Source of the DNA: an uncultured Ruminococcus sp.
Lineage (GTDB): Bacteria > Bacillota > Clostridia > Oscillospirales > Ruminococcaceae
Direction: 5' to 3'
Assembly: GCA_937902395.1 (NCBI GenBank)
Contig: CALGTV010000079.1
Span: 1 to 6,429, forward strand
Length of the DNA: 6,429 nucleotides
How positions within the stretch are numbered: the first letter of the stretch is position 1; each line of letters starts with the position of its first letter. The notes under the pieces were generated by a model, which searched no databases, had not been told where the DNA came from, and saw only the letters and a program-made list of their open reading frames with translations. This document shows positions 5,674-6,429 of this stretch, in pieces. The translations under genes and the position numbers were made by a program.

Positions 5674-6237
5674 ATGAAAAAGAAAATAATTTCAATCATT
5701 TCAGCAATGGCGCTTGCCGTTTCAGCAATGCCATTAAACACAGCCGCAGAGGAAACAAAAAACGATGAAATTCTTGCAATGCTTGAAAACGGAGAATTGC
5801 CAACTGATGCAAATATGGACGGTAAAACAGATGCTTCCGATATCCATGCGATAATGATGTATTATACGATATCCTTGCTGAATCCTGACCGCACATATAC
5901 GGAATCCAAGAAAATTTCAGAAGAAATTTTTAATAATGTACGCGATAACTTTGATTATAATAGCGACGGTCAAGTTGACACGTCAGAAGCTTCTCTCCTG
6001 CTGACCTATTATTACAGCGGATTTGAAGCAGGTGATGTGGATTGCGACGGCACTTTGACCTCAGCTGATGCAAGTCTTGTTTTATACTATTATGCCGAAA
6101 CAATGGTAGGAAACGCAGTTGAATTTGAAATTGATACAAATATGCGTAATCTTGGCGATATAAACGGCGATAATTCAATAGATGCCGCTGATGCTTCTAT
6201 AATTCTCTATGAATATTCAAAAACTATGACATCATAA
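5674..6237 (+). CDS. Small secreted double-dockerin protein
   Basis: The 187-residue protein has a signal peptide (KKK start, hydrophobic core, likely cleavage after TAA near residue 25) and then almost nothing but calcium-loop pairs. Module 1 (~30-113) has loops at D45-D56 and D94-E105 and matches the C-terminal module of the upstream membrane protein at about 51 of 84 positions by hand count. Module 2 (~119-184) has loops at D121-D132 and D162-D173, spaced 41 apart. All ligand positions are acidic, Asn, Thr or Ser type, so all four loops look functional. There is no catalytic, carbohydrate-binding or anchoring domain. It lies 61 nt after the preceding gene with no terminator between, and AAGGAG sits 7 nt before the ATG. 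It could bridge two cohesins or compete with the membrane protein for one; the function is not known. Confidence 0.85.
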   Translation: MKKKIISIISAMALAVSAMPLNTAAEETKNDEILAMLENGELPTDANMDGKTDASDIHAIMMYYTISLLNPDRTYTESKKISEEIFNNVRDNFDYNSDGQVDTSEASLLLTYYYSGFEAGDVDCDGTLTSADASLVLYYYAETMVGNAVEFEIDTNMRNLGDINGDNSIDAADASIILYEYSKTMTS

Positions 6238-6250
6238 AAAAATTGAATTA

Positions 6251-6281
6251 AATGATAAAACGGGCGGAAATTTTCCGCCCG
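6251..6281 (-). terminator. Intrinsic terminator for a minus-strand transcript entering from the right
   Basis: CGGGCGGAA (6261-6269) pairs with TTCCGCCCG (6273-6281). Read on the minus strand the stem is followed by TTTTATCATT (6260-6251). On the plus strand no T-run follows, so it is a weaker stop for the operon ending at 6237, although the stem may serve both converging transcripts. The stem matches the terminator at 3774-3792. Confidence 0.7.
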
Positions 6282-6424
6282 TCAGTCTGTAGAAAAAGTT
6301 GTAATAAATTTTCAAGGGGACGCTCTCACTTGCAGAGCGTCCCCTCTTTCAAAACAGTCCACTGGACTGTTTTGAAATTCACCCCTTGCAGAGCGCTTGA
6401 ACGCTACGCAGGGCTTTGCCCTGC
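6261..6424 (-). repeat. Intergenic array of small hairpins (copy 2, inverted)
   Basis: This is the inverted counterpart of the array after hsp20. Perfect stems on the plus strand are 6315-6326/6334-6345 (12 bp, loop of 7), 6347-6360/6364-6377 (14 bp, loop ACT) and 6408-6414/6418-6424 (7 bp, loop TTT). CTTGCAGAGCG occurs twice, at 6329-6339 and 6385-6395, as a direct repeat with a 56-bp period. The element ends at the terminator stem 6261-6281 and probably continues past the right window edge, where a minus-strand gene is expected. The plus-strand dockerin operon ends at 6237, so this region separates converging transcripts. No gene is seen in 6238-6429. Confidence 0.8.
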
Positions 6425-6429
6425 ACCCA

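Overview
The window looks like a chromosomal piece of a fibre-degrading, cellulosome-forming Gram-positive gut or rumen bacterium, most likely Ruminococcus or a close relative. The evidence is AT-rich DNA with strong AGGAGG ribosome-binding sites, a CIRCE operator, and three proteins with dockerin-type calcium-loop pairs, one of them fused to a plant cell-wall hydrolase. Species cannot be fixed from the sequence alone.

Layout. Positions 17-2632 (minus) hold a complete secreted xyloglucanase-type enzyme (GH74 beta-propeller, Pro/Thr linker, C-terminal dockerin). The 524-bp divergent intergenic region 2633-3156 has a near-consensus minus-strand promoter with a leader of about 220 nt containing two dyads, and a plus-strand promoter followed by one perfect CIRCE operator and an overlapping degenerate one. 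The small heat-shock protein gene hsp20 follows (3157-3585). Positions 3586-3913 hold an array of small hairpins, an intrinsic terminator and a new promoter. From 3914 to 6237 there is a tight plus-strand operon: an ECF-type sigma factor, a single-pass membrane protein overlapping it by 8 nt (short cytoplasmic N-terminus, TM helix, Ser/Thr-rich stalk, one PASTA domain, Pro-Thr-Glu stalk, dockerin-like module), and a small secreted protein that is essentially two dockerin-like modules. Positions 6261-6429 hold a second, inverted copy of the hairpin array, cut by the window edge.

How the parts may work together. The sigma/membrane-protein pair has the architecture of an ECF sigma factor with a transmembrane regulator, comparable in concept to the SigI/RsgI biomass-sensing pairs of cellulolytic clostridia. 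Here the ectodomain carries PASTA plus a dockerin-like module rather than a carbohydrate-binding module. The third gene encodes a close relative of that same module, joined to a second one. The hypothesis is that envelope or scaffoldin occupancy is sensed through cohesin-dockerin contacts and relayed to transcription; this is inference from architecture and gene order. The second notable item is the pair of inverted hairpin arrays. Their shared core shows a compensatory base-pair change, and the copies differ by a 56-nt unit bounded by an 11-bp direct repeat.
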